The notes beneath the pieces were generated by a model, which did no database searches, was not told the DNA's origin, and was given only the letters and a program-made list of their open reading frames with translations. Below are positions 8,673-16,349 of a stretch of 33,635 bases of DNA, piece after piece. Numbering within the stretch: position 1 is the stretch's first letter; each line of letters starts with the position of its first letter. The DNA comes from Syntrophaceae bacterium (lineage in GTDB: Bacteria; Desulfobacterota; Syntrophia; Syntrophales; UBA5619): the NCBI GenBank assembly GCA_003141195.1, contig PLLC01000045.1, forward strand, positions 1 through 33,635, given 5' to 3'. The translations under genes and the position numbers were made by a program.

Positions 8673-9146
8673 GTGAAAAAAGTACTGGATAATCTGGTAG
8701 AAGGAGTCTGTATGGCCCTGGTTACGGCCCTGGCCGTCGTGGTCTTCCTGCAGGTGTTCAACCGGTTTATCTTGAAAGCCCCCTTGTCCTGGTCGGAAGA
8801 TCTGGCCATGCTTCTCTTCCAGTGGGTGGCGTTTCTCGGAGCGGCGGTGGGAGTCAAGCGGTCGCGCCATTTCGGGATCGAGCTGGTGGTGAAGAAGCTG
8901 TCCGCCGGAACGCGCTACTGGATAGAGATGGCGGTGGTTCCCGTCATTGTGGGCATCGTCGCTGTGGTTATGATTACCGAGGGGTACAGGGCAATTCAAT
9001 TCAATTACACCCGGGTCTATTCATCGATGGATTTGTCTTATGTCTGGGCTTATCTCCCTATTCCCATCAGCGGTTTATTGATCCTCATCTATCTGATCCA
9101 GCGGGAAGTTCAACGGCTCAGGGGCCAAAAAACGGAGAGGGGCTAA
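8673..9146 (+). CDS. dctQ: TRAP transporter small membrane subunit (DctQ family)
   Basis: 157 residues with four hydrophobic segments at about 15-35, 45-65, 85-105 and 125-145, as expected for the small TRAP permease subunit that pairs with DctM. The GTG start at 8673 (VKKVLDN) is chosen because GGGGAG lies six bases upstream; a longer in-frame reading from 8595 would translate through the intercistronic hairpin. Conserved features include LSWSEDLAMLLFQWV and a buried EL pair after the HFGIELVV segment. It lies 3 bp upstream of dctM. Confidence 0.92.
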   Translation: MKKVLDNLVEGVCMALVTALAVVVFLQVFNRFILKAPLSWSEDLAMLLFQWVAFLGAAVGVKRSRHFGIELVVKKLSAGTRYWIEMAVVPVIVGIVAVVMITEGYRAIQFNYTRVYSSMDLSYVWAYLPIPISGLLILIYLIQREVQRLRGQKTERG

Positions 9147-9149
9147 CCG

Positions 9150-10439
9150 ATGGGAACCATATACATCCTCCTTTGCACCTTCGGTATTTTCTTGGTGGTC
9201 AATGTTCCCGTGGCGTTCTCCATGACCCTGGCATGCATCCTGGCCCTGCTCTGGCAGGGGGCTATTCCCATCTCCACTGTGACCTTGAAGCTCTATTCCG
9301 GGATTGACACCTTCCCCTTTCTGGCCATCCCCCTGTTCATCCTTGCCGGCGGATTTATGGAACAGGGCGGGATTTCGCAGCGGTTGATCCAGTTTGCCAA
9401 GAACCTGGTGGGACATATCCGGGGGGGATTGGGATTTGTCGTGGTTGTCGCGGAAATATTCTTTTCGGGGATTTCCGGCTCTTCCATCGCCGATGCATCG
9501 GCGATCGGGTCCCTTCTTTTACCCTCCATGGCCAAGGCGGGTTATACGCCTCCCCGGGCGGCGGCCATCGTGGCGGCGGCCACGGGTATGGGCATGCTGA
9601 TCCCCCCCTGTTTGAATATGGTGGTCCTGGGCGCAATGGCCAATATTTCCATCGCGGGCCTCTTCATGGGGGGGTTCCTCCCCGGCTTTCTGATGGCCGC
9701 CACGCTGATGATCGTCATCTATATTCAATCCGTCAAGGGGATCCTCCCCGGGGCGGAAGGAAAGCGGGCCTCGTTGAGGAGCATCATGGCCTCGTTTCGC
9801 GACAGTGTAATTCCCCTGATGATGCCGGTCATCATCTTCGGGGGGATCTTCAGCGGGATCTTTACGGCGACCGAAGCCGCCTCCGTGGCCACGATCTATG
9901 CTTTTATAGTCTCGGTGTTCGTCTATAAGGAGATCACCCTGAAGGATGTGGAGAAGACCCTGGTCGATACGGCGATCCTGACCGGGGTGGTGTGCCTGCT
10001 GGTAGGGGCCGCTTCCGGGTTTTCCTGGATCCTGGCGACCCACCAGGTTCCGAATATCCTCGGAAATTTTATTGGATCCGTGTCCGAAGGCCGGGCCGTT
10101 TTTTTGATTCTGACGATCGCCCTTTTCCTTTTTTTCGGGATGATCCTCGACGGCCTGCCGGCCATTCTCATCTTCTTCCCCATCCTCTACCCCATCGCCA
10201 TCTCCCTGGGTATCCATCCCATCCATTTCGGAGTCCTGGTTATCGCGGTGGTGGGAATATCGAACGTCGCCCCTCCCATCGGCCTGTGTCTGGTGATCAT
10301 CTGCAGTCTGGCCCGGATCAGTCTGACGGACACCATACGCCCCCTGATTCCTTACATCTCGATCCTGGTGATCGATCTGGTGGTGATCGCCTTCTGGCCC
10401 TGGCTGATCCTGTTCCTTCCCAACCTGTTCAAGCTGTAA
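9150..10439 (+). CDS. dctM: TRAP transporter large membrane subunit (DctM family)
   Basis: 429 residues, a usual DctM length, with about a dozen hydrophobic segments throughout. Family signatures are visible: FPFLAIPLFILAGGFME, SGISGSSIADASAIGS, and IPPCLNMVVLGAM in the transport domain, with a second repeat around GMILDGLPAILIFFPI. It forms the sodium-coupled translocation channel with DctQ. GGAGAGG precedes the start and only three bases separate it from dctQ. GH88 follows 42 bp downstream in the same direction. Confidence 0.96.
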   Translation: MGTIYILLCTFGIFLVVNVPVAFSMTLACILALLWQGAIPISTVTLKLYSGIDTFPFLAIPLFILAGGFMEQGGISQRLIQFAKNLVGHIRGGLGFVVVVAEIFFSGISGSSIADASAIGSLLLPSMAKAGYTPPRAAAIVAAATGMGMLIPPCLNMVVLGAMANISIAGLFMGGFLPGFLMAATLMIVIYIQSVKGILPGAEGKRASLRSIMASFRDSVIPLMMPVIIFGGIFSGIFTATEAASVATIYAFIVSVFVYKEITLKDVEKTLVDTAILTGVVCLLVGAASGFSWILATHQVPNILGNFIGSVSEGRAVFLILTIALFLFFGMILDGLPAILIFFPILYPIAISLGIHPIHFGVLVIAVVGISNVAPPIGLCLVIICSLARISLTDTIRPLIPYISILVIDLVVIAFWPWLILFLPNLFKL

Positions 10440-10481
10440 AAGACCGACGGACGGCTAAAACGTAATCAAACCGGGGGAAAC

Positions 10482-11579
10482 ATGACAGACCTCAGACCAA
10501 AAACGGACCGGACATTCGCCTTTGCGCAGCGGCAGCTGCGCCATCTGATCGAGACGCACCCCGACCATTTTCCGATCTACACTGTGAACGGCAAATGGAT
10601 CCACGGCGGCGAGGCGTGGACGAACTGGTGCGAGGGGTTTCTCGGCGGGCAGCTCTGGCTGCTGTACGAGCGGACGCACGATGACTATTGGCGCGGCAAG
10701 GCCGAACACTATTCCCGCCTGATCGAGGAGCGCAAAACCGACCGCACCGTCCACGACATTGGCTTCCTGTTCTGGTCCACGTGGAAGCGGTGGTATGATC
10801 TGACCGGCGATCCCGCGATCCAAAAGGTCGTGATCGAGGCAGGGCGGACGATGGGGCTGCGCTTCCGCGAGAAGGGCCGGTACCTTCGCTCCTTTGTCGC
10901 GGAGGAGAGCCTGTTTGTCGACGTCATGATGAACGTCGGCATCGTCTTTTATGCGGCGGAGCAGTCCGGCGACGTCAAGCTGTTTCAAAAGGCAACGGAT
11001 CATTGCCTGACAACGCGCAAGTACCTTGTCCGCGGCGACGGCGGCACGTCGCACGAGGGGATCTTCGATACGCAGACGGGCGAGTTCCTGCGGCAGACGA
11101 CCCACCAGGGATGGCGAAACGATTCGTCCTGGGCCCGCGGTCTGGCCTGGGCACTGTACGGCTTCGGGACGGCGTACTCCTTTACGCGAGACGTCCGTTT
11201 CCTGCAGACGGCGGAGGCTTGCGCCGATTACTACATCGAACGCACGCCCAGCCACGGCATTCCGCCGAACGACTGGGACGAACCTAACCCCGCACTCCCG
11301 TACGAGAGTTCCGCCGCCGCGATCGCCGCAAGCGGGATGCTGAACCTCGCGAAGCTGACGGGTGATGCGGCACGCAAACGGCTCTACCGTGATTATGCCT
11401 TCCGGATCCTCGACACCTTGACCACGCCGCAATTTCTGGCGGATGAAACACTGGGGTGGGAGGGCATCCTCATGCACGGGATGTATCATCAGAAAAAAGG
11501 GCTGGGCGTGGACGAAAGCGTCATGTGGGGCGAATTCTTCTTCCTCGAAGCGCTGGGCAAGGCGGCCGAATATGAATGA
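10482..11579 (+). CDS. GH88-type unsaturated glucuronyl hydrolase
   Basis: 365 residues without a signal peptide, so cytoplasmic. The (alpha/alpha)6-barrel family motifs are present: HDIGF with D92, and VDVMMN with D147, which match the two catalytic Asp residues of Bacillus UGL (Asp88 and Asp149). [11 protein letters not shown] is at 213-223, and the C-terminal [15 protein letters not shown] matches the conserved family end. The enzyme hydrates the 4,5-double bond of terminal unsaturated uronic acid, left by polysaccharide lyases, to release the sugar. GH105 relatives act on unsaturated galacturonides and cannot be fully excluded. The start has GGGGGAAA upstream. The stop overlaps the next gene by eight bases. 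Its context behind a TRAP importer suggests that imported unsaturated disaccharides are cleaved inside the cell. Confidence 0.88.
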   Translation: MTDLRPKTDRTFAFAQRQLRHLIETHPDHFPIYTVNGKWIHGGEAWTNWCEGFLGGQLWLLYERTHDDYWRGKAEHYSRLIEERKTDRTVHDIGFLFWSTWKRWYDLTGDPAIQKVVIEAGRTMGLRFREKGRYLRSFVAEESLFVDVMMNVGIVFYAAEQSGDVKLFQKATDHCLTTRKYLVRGDGGTSHEGIFDTQTGEFLRQTTHQGWRNDSSWARGLAWALYGFGTAYSFTRDVRFLQTAEACADYYIERTPSHGIPPNDWDEPNPALPYESSAAAIAASGMLNLAKLTGDAARKRLYRDYAFRILDTLTTPQFLADETLGWEGILMHGMYHQKKGLGVDESVMWGEFFFLEALGKAAEYE

Positions 11580-12333
11580 ACGGGTAGCGCTAGTCACGGG
11601 TGCCGCGCGCGGCATCGGCCGCGCGATTGCGGTCGCACTGGCGAAAGAGAAATGGCGCGTCGTCATCAACTATCGCGCCAATGAGGATGCGGCCAAAGAA
11701 GCGCTGAAACTGGTGGAAGAAGTCGGGGGGAAAGGCATCCCCATTCAGGCCGACATCGCGGATTCGGCGGACCGCGCGCGGTTGGTCGCGCAGACGCTGG
11801 AGACGTTCGCACGGATCGACCTTCTCGTGAACAATGCCGCAATGGGGCCGCGGCGGCGGGTGGATTTGCTCGAAATGACGGAATCGAGTTACGATGAGGT
11901 AATGGCGACAAATCTCAAGGGGCCTTTGTTCCTCACCCAGCTCGTCGTGCGGCGGATGATCGAACTCAAAATCGAAAAGGCCCGAATCATCAACATCGGC
12001 TCGATCAGTGCCTATACGAGCAGCACGAGCCGCGGCGAATACTGCCTCTCCAAGGCCGGAATGGGAATGATGACCGCACTTTTCGCCCACCGCCTGGCGG
12101 AGTGCGGGATCAATGTTTACGAGTTGCGGCCCGGCTTCATTCGCACCGATATGACCAGCCCTGTATGGGATAAATACGAACGGATGATCGCTGACGGATT
12201 AACGCCGATTGCCCGGTGGGGCGAACCGGAAGAAGTCGCGCGCGCGGTAGTCGCCATTGCTCAGGATTGCTTTCCGCTGTCGACCGGGGAAGTTATCAAC
12301 GTGGACAGTGGATTCCATCTGCGCAGGTTGTAG
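11572..12333 (+). CDS. Classical short-chain dehydrogenase/reductase
   Basis: 253 residues. Cofactor motif TGAARGIG at 9-16, NNAA at 87-90 and the catalytic S-Y157xxxK161 set (SISAY, EYCLSK) are intact, so an active NAD(P)-dependent oxidoreductase is expected. The start at 11572 overlaps the GH88 stop by eight bases, implying translational coupling; the longer in-frame reading into GH88 has no domain match. In uronate pathways such enzymes reduce or oxidise keto-sugar acids, for example in 5-keto-4-deoxyuronate or 2-keto-3-deoxygluconate conversion. That role is inferred from position only. Confidence 0.9.
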   Translation: MNERVALVTGAARGIGRAIAVALAKEKWRVVINYRANEDAAKEALKLVEEVGGKGIPIQADIADSADRARLVAQTLETFARIDLLVNNAAMGPRRRVDLLEMTESSYDEVMATNLKGPLFLTQLVVRRMIELKIEKARIINIGSISAYTSSTSRGEYCLSKAGMGMMTALFAHRLAECGINVYELRPGFIRTDMTSPVWDKYERMIADGLTPIARWGEPEEVARAVVAIAQDCFPLSTGEVINVDSGFHLRRL

Positions 12334-12400
12334 TTTTTCGGGAATTTTGCATCGGCGGGCGCCCATTAAAATCCCCATGGAAAGCGCAGGGAAAGGCAAA

Positions 12401-13225
12401 ATGAAATTCGGCATCTGCAACGAGCTGTTCGAGAACTGGCCGTGGGAAAAGCTTTGCGATTTTGTGCGCTCAGTTGGCTACCAGGGCATCGAGGTGGCGC
12501 CCTTCACGCTGGCCGACCGCGCGGAAGGAATCACACAGCAGCGGCGGGCGGCGCTGCGCGAATCGGCCGGATCACGGGGGCTGGAGATTATCGGCCTGCA
12601 CTGGCTGTTAACGAAACCGCCGAGGCTTTACATCACACACCCGGATTCGGGTATCCGAAGGGAAACGGCCCGGTATTTCGCGGAACTCGTCGGCCTCTGC
12701 GCGGACCTGGGGGGAAAGGTGATGGTGATCGGTTCGCCGAAGCAGCGGAGCTTGCTGCCCGGCGTGAGGCGCGAGCAGGCGATGGGGTACGCGGCGGAAG
12801 TCTTCACGCCCTGCCTGGAGTCCGCGGCAGAGCGCGGCGTGACGCTCGCGATCGAGCCCCTCAGCACGCGCGAAACCGATTTTCTCACATGCGCCGCCGA
12901 TGCCGTGGAGCTGATCGAGCGGATCAACCACACCAATTTCCGTCTGCAACTGGATGTCAAGGCCATGAGCTATGAGTACAAGCCGATCCCGCAGATCATC
13001 CTGGAATCGGCAAGGCACCTGGCCCACTTCCACGTCAACGACCCCAATCTGCTGGGGCCGGGCATGGGTAAGATCCGCTATGAACCGATCATCGCGGCCC
13101 TGCGCGAAGCGGGATACGACGGGTGGCTCTCCGTCGAGGCCTTCGATTTTGGCTACGGGGCCCGGGAGATCGCCAGAAAGAGCGAGGTCTACCTGAAGCG
13201 GGTCATGGCCTACTCTTCAAAATAG
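12401..13225 (+). CDS. Sugar phosphate isomerase/epimerase-like TIM barrel
   Basis: 274 residues of the AP-endonuclease-2/xylose-isomerase-like fold. Metal-ligand positions are visible on successive strands: E in LAIEPLS, D in LQLDVKAM, H in AHFHVNDPN and E in LSVEAFDF. These enzymes isomerise, epimerise or dehydrate keto-sugars and cyclitols. The start at 12401 has AGGGAAAGG upstream; a frame reading from 12257 overlaps the SDR and is not supported. It is the last gene of the operon, and its end overlaps the convergent IclR gene by nine bases. Confidence 0.85.
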   Translation: MKFGICNELFENWPWEKLCDFVRSVGYQGIEVAPFTLADRAEGITQQRRAALRESAGSRGLEIIGLHWLLTKPPRLYITHPDSGIRRETARYFAELVGLCADLGGKVMVIGSPKQRSLLPGVRREQAMGYAAEVFTPCLESAAERGVTLAIEPLSTRETDFLTCAADAVELIERINHTNFRLQLDVKAMSYEYKPIPQIILESARHLAHFHVNDPNLLGPGMGKIRYEPIIAALREAGYDGWLSVEAFDFGYGAREIARKSEVYLKRVMAYSSK

Positions 13226-13978
13226 TTTCATACAAATCCGTTGTGAAATTGACTCTGCGGTTTGCAGAACAAGCACTCGGATTTCCTCTCTCTTTGTTCT
13301 ACTCATTCTTTGTTTTGGAACGCTCACGCTAATAGCTGCAATGATGGTCCCGCTGCTATCTTTAATAGGGGCGGCCAAGCATTGAACCCCCTCGTGACAC
13401 TCCCCGTCATCGAAAGCATAACCCTGCTTTTTGATCTTTCTCACTTCTTTTAACAATTCGGATATATTGAAAATAGTTTTATTTGTTAATCGTACAAGAG
13501 GTGTACGACCAAAAGTTCCTAATAGCTCCTCCTCCGTCATATTAGAGATGAGCATTTTCCCTAGGGAGGATCCATGAACTGGAGCTCTTCCACCGACTTG
13601 CGTGCCTATAGTTAAGGCTCGGCTTCGCCCTCTTTTCTCAAGGGACACAACTTCGTTCTTGTCTAAAACTCCCAAATGAACTATTTCATCCGTCTGTTTC
13701 GCCAGTTCATCTAAAAAAGGAATTGCTGCAACTCTAATATCGAAATACCTACTCATTACAGCATTCCCAAGTTTAAGCAACTTCCAACTTAAACTATACG
13801 TTTTGTTTGATTCATTTTTTTCAAGGTAACCCGCCGATGAAAGCGACGCAAGGATCCGCGAGACAGTGCTTTTATCTAGGCATGCTTGTCGACTGATGTC
13901 CGTAACCCTCAATTCAGTATCTGCTGTACCGAAGACATCAAGTATTTTGTATAATTTTTTTAGAGATGAAAGAGTCAT
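13217..13978 (-). CDS. IclR-family transcriptional regulator
   Basis: 253 residues with an N-terminal winged helix-turn-helix (about 5-65; the ITDISRQA-like segment and DKSTVSRILASL form the recognition region) and a C-terminal effector-binding domain (ECHEGVQCLAAPIKDSSG). IclR proteins such as KdgR commonly control uronate and aromatic-acid catabolism. The gene is visibly more AT-rich than its neighbours, which suggests separate acquisition. Its upstream region contains one arm of a 96-bp inverted repeat whose other arm is the promoter region of the aldehyde dehydrogenase, so it probably regulates itself and that gene in parallel. The ribosome-binding site is weak (GGTGA). Confidence 0.92.
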   Translation of the reverse strand: MTLSSLKKLYKILDVFGTADTELRVTDISRQACLDKSTVSRILASLSSAGYLEKNESNKTYSLSWKLLKLGNAVMSRYFDIRVAAIPFLDELAKQTDEIVHLGVLDKNEVVSLEKRGRSRALTIGTQVGGRAPVHGSSLGKMLISNMTEEELLGTFGRTPLVRLTNKTIFNISELLKEVRKIKKQGYAFDDGECHEGVQCLAAPIKDSSGTIIAAISVSVPKQRMSRTKREEIRVLVLQTAESISQRICMKLF

Positions 13979-14003
13979 CTTTTGTCACCATAAAGTTAGT
14001 CTG

Positions 14004-14099
14004 CCCAACCCATTTTTATACTAACGATGTTCTCATTATAGACAACTATGTTGAATATTGTGATTCATACTAATTCCGCTATAATAAATTTGTCAAGAA
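14004..14099 (-). repeat. 96-bp inverted repeat, left arm (IclR promoter region)
   Basis: This arm is the reverse complement of 14660-14755, with two mismatches by eye. On the minus strand it carries TTGACA (14096-14091), then TAGTAT after 18 bases (14072-14067), and further down a perfect TATAAT. It ends 25 bases before the IclR start and therefore acts as the IclR promoter/operator region. It contains a GAAT-N6-ATTC dyad that could be a regulator site. Confidence 0.9.
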
Positions 14100-14179
14100 T
14101 AAATTTACTCGGTTTCACGAGCAGATGATATGTCCGGTTATGTAGCCCAAAAGGCAGCAATACGCAAAAGAATCAATAA

Positions 14180-14597
14180 AATACATATTGCATAGCCACG
14201 GAAAATCACAATTATCTGAAATATTTCTATCATGTTTTGGTGAAGGAGATCAAGCCACGGCTCCGCGAGATTCTGATGGAGTTATGCGAGTGGCTGGATA
14301 TCACGGTTATAGAAGGTGCGATATGCCAGGATCATGTGCATATGTATTTATCGGTACCGCCGAAGCACTCTCCGGCGTTCGTGATGAAGATGCTGAAGGG
14401 GAAAAGCGTGGAGTATCTGCGTAAGGAGTTTCCGGAATTAGGGAAAAAGTACTGGGGCCTGCATATCTGGGCACGAGGGTATTTCGTCAGTACCGTGTGC
14501 ATCAACAGCACCGTGATACAGAAATCATGTGAAAGAGCAATCAGAGGAACAAATTCGAGAAGAACAGCCTAGGCTATGGAATGACAACAGCAAATGA
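14180..14597 (+). pseudogene. Decayed IS200/IS605-type TnpA (Y1 transposase)
   Basis: The readable core starts at a TTG codon at 14237 (VKEIKPRLREIL) and includes the metal-binding HUH motif DHVHMYLSVPP and the conserved YWGLHIWARGYF segment. The normal N-terminal 30 or so residues are missing or unrecognisable between the stop at 14177 and 14237. Near 14526 one extra C breaks the frame; removing it restores an ending VKEQSEEQIREEQPRLWN typical of the family and turns the disrupted codon into TAT. By family alignment that is the expected catalytic tyrosine near the C-terminus. The element is therefore dead. It lies exactly between the two promoter repeats. Confidence 0.85.
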
Positions 14598-14615
14598 CAT
14601 TGTCCGGAGTTGTCG

Positions 14616-14645
14616 TCATTGAACAAAGCCACCGACAAGGTCGAT
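14616..14645 (+). other. Probable right-end hairpin of the IS200-type remnant
   Basis: CCACCGAC, an AAG loop and GTCGATGG form an imperfect eight-pair stem shortly after the transposase remnant. IS200/IS605 elements carry subterminal hairpins like this that TnpA recognises. The assignment is by position and shape only; the exact end cannot be set. Confidence 0.35.
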
Positions 14646-14659
14646 GGTAGTTTACTATT

Positions 14660-14755
14660 TTCTTGACAAATGTATTTTAGCGGAATTAGTATGAATCACA
14701 ATATTCAACATAGTTGTCTATAATGAGAACATCGTTAGTATAAAAATGGGTTGGG
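14660..14755 (+). repeat. 96-bp inverted repeat, right arm (aldehyde dehydrogenase promoter region)
   Basis: Reverse complement of 14004-14099 with about 94 of 96 positions matching by eye. On the plus strand it has TTGACA at 14663-14668 with TAGTAT 18 bases on (14687-14692), and a perfect TATAAT at 14719-14724 that lacks a good -35 box. The repeat stops 13 bases before the aldehyde dehydrogenase start. Whichever promoter is used, both arms should drive their flanking gene in the same manner. Confidence 0.9.
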
Positions 14756-14768
14756 TAGAGGAGGAGAT

Positions 14769-16190
14769 ATGGCTAAGGTACTGACAGAGGAAGAAAAAAA
14801 GCTTGCCCAGGAAATGTTGGTGCGGGCTAAGAAAGCGATGAAGGCGATCGAACACTACGACCAGAAGCAGGTCGACCGGTTATGCCAAGCGGTCGGTTGG
14901 CAGATCGGCAACGAGAAAAACGCCATCCAGTTGACCAACATGGCAGTCGATGAAAGCGACATTGGAGACCGGGCGCCGACCCGACGCTTCAAGGTTCTGG
15001 GTATCCTCAGGGACGCCCTCCGCCAGAAGAGCATGGGGATCATCGAGGAGATTCCCGAGAAGGGGATCACCAAGTATGCCAAGCCCGCCGGGATCGTCTG
15101 CGCGCTAATACCGACAACCAACCCCATTAATACCCCCATGGGAATCGCCATTTACGCCATTAAATGCAAAGATGCCGTGATTTTTGGGCCTCATCCGTCC
15201 AGCAAGAAGAGCACCAATGAAGCCGTGCGCCTGATGCGCAAGGCGCTCAGGAAGGCGGGTGCGCCAGAGGACCTTCTCCAATGCGTCGCGCAGCCGAGTA
15301 TCCCGATGGCGCAGAAATTGATGTCTATCTGCGATTTGACTGTAGCCACGGGCGGCGGACCGATGGTGAAGGCTGCCTACAGTTCCGGCAAACCGGCCCT
15401 TGGCGTGGGACCTGGAAACTCAACAATGGTGATCGATGAAACGGCGGATGTCGAGCAAGCGGCGAGGAACACCCGCGAGAGCAAGACCAACGACAACGGT
15501 TCCGGCTGTTCAGCGGACGGAAACCTCGTAGTCCATGAATCCATCTACGATCGGTTTCTGGAGCGGCTCCAGAAAGAAGGCGGATACCTTTGCTCCGATG
15601 CGGAGAAGGAACTGGTCAGGAAAGTGTGGTGGGATGATGAGGGACATCGAATCTCAAAAACGGTTGCCCGTCCGGCATGGAAAGTCGGTGAAATGGCCGG
15701 TTTCAAGCTTCCCGAGGGCAAGACGTTCCTCATCGTTAAGGAGGATAATATTGGCAAGGAGCATTTGTTCTCGGGTGAAAAACTTGGCACCATGCTGGCG
15801 ATTTTCAAATACAGCGGCGAATTCGAGGTGGCCCTGGACATGGTACGCCAGATCTACGATGTCGGCGGGAAGGGCCATTCATGCGGCATCTACTCCTTCA
15901 ATGACGACCACATCCACCGTTTGGCGCTGGTGGCCCCCGTCTGCCGTATGATGGTCAGACAGGCCCAGTCTAAGGCCAATGCGGGATCCTTCACCAACGG
16001 CATGCCGATGACCGGTAGCCTAGGTTGCGGTTACTGGGGCGGTAATGCTACCTGCGAGAACATCCATCTCAAGCATTACATGAATGTGACTTGGGTCAGC
16101 AGACCGATCCCGGAGGATAGACCTTCAGAACAGGAACTCTTCGGTGAGTTTTACAACAGCGAAATTTTCGAAGTCGGTCGTGATGACTGA
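14769..16190 (+). CDS. CoA-acylating aldehyde dehydrogenase
   Basis: 473 residues, matching single-domain acylating dehydrogenases (EutE, SauS, AdhE N-terminal half). The motifs PTTNPINTP, GVGPGNSTMVIDETAD and the catalytic C247 in NDNGSGCSADGN are present. It should convert an aldehyde plus CoA and NAD(P) to the acyl-CoA. The start at 14769 (MAKVL) has GAGGAGG upstream; an upstream TTG reading adds only six residues. It is the first gene after the right arm of the promoter repeat and, with the TPP lyase downstream, would take the aldehyde that the lyase produces. The aldehyde is not identifiable; sulfoacetaldehyde, a semialdehyde or glycolaldehyde-type substrates are possible. Confidence 0.9.
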   Translation: MAKVLTEEEKKLAQEMLVRAKKAMKAIEHYDQKQVDRLCQAVGWQIGNEKNAIQLTNMAVDESDIGDRAPTRRFKVLGILRDALRQKSMGIIEEIPEKGITKYAKPAGIVCALIPTTNPINTPMGIAIYAIKCKDAVIFGPHPSSKKSTNEAVRLMRKALRKAGAPEDLLQCVAQPSIPMAQKLMSICDLTVATGGGPMVKAAYSSGKPALGVGPGNSTMVIDETADVEQAARNTRESKTNDNGSGCSADGNLVVHESIYDRFLERLQKEGGYLCSDAEKELVRKVWWDDEGHRISKTVARPAWKVGEMAGFKLPEGKTFLIVKEDNIGKEHLFSGEKLGTMLAIFKYSGEFEVALDMVRQIYDVGGKGHSCGIYSFNDDHIHRLALVAPVCRMMVRQAQSKANAGSFTNGMPMTGSLGCGYWGGNATCENIHLKHYMNVTWVSRPIPEDRPSEQELFGEFYNSEIFEVGRDD

Positions 16191-16209
16191 AACGGATTGT
16201 AACCTGGAA

Positions 16210-16270
16210 GGTAGAGCTATGCAGATGCGGTCTCAAGGACCCTGCCGGCCGACAGGGCGTCTACCTTTTT
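16210..16270 (+). other. Stem-loop with short T-run between two catabolic genes
   Basis: GGTAGA (16210-16215) pairs with TCTACC (16260-16265), followed by five T residues. An inner CCTG/CAGG stem adds structure. This could act as a leaky terminator between the dehydrogenase and the flavoenzyme. An isolated AGGAGG at 16311-16316 further on has no start codon at a proper distance. Confidence 0.35.
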
Positions 16271-16349
16271 GTCGGCGAGTGTTGTTGAGGAAACCGTCCG
16301 AGAAACATAAAGGAGGAAATTAACAAAAGACTATTAAGGAAGATAAGAT

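Noticed and set aside
14188-14424. 78-codon ORF overlapping the transposase
   Set aside because: It is another frame of the IS200-type transposase remnant with no family match.
16311-16318. Strong Shine-Dalgarno AGGAGG
   Set aside because: No ATG, GTG or TTG with a meaningful frame lies at a suitable distance; the flavoenzyme has its own site at 16336-16342.
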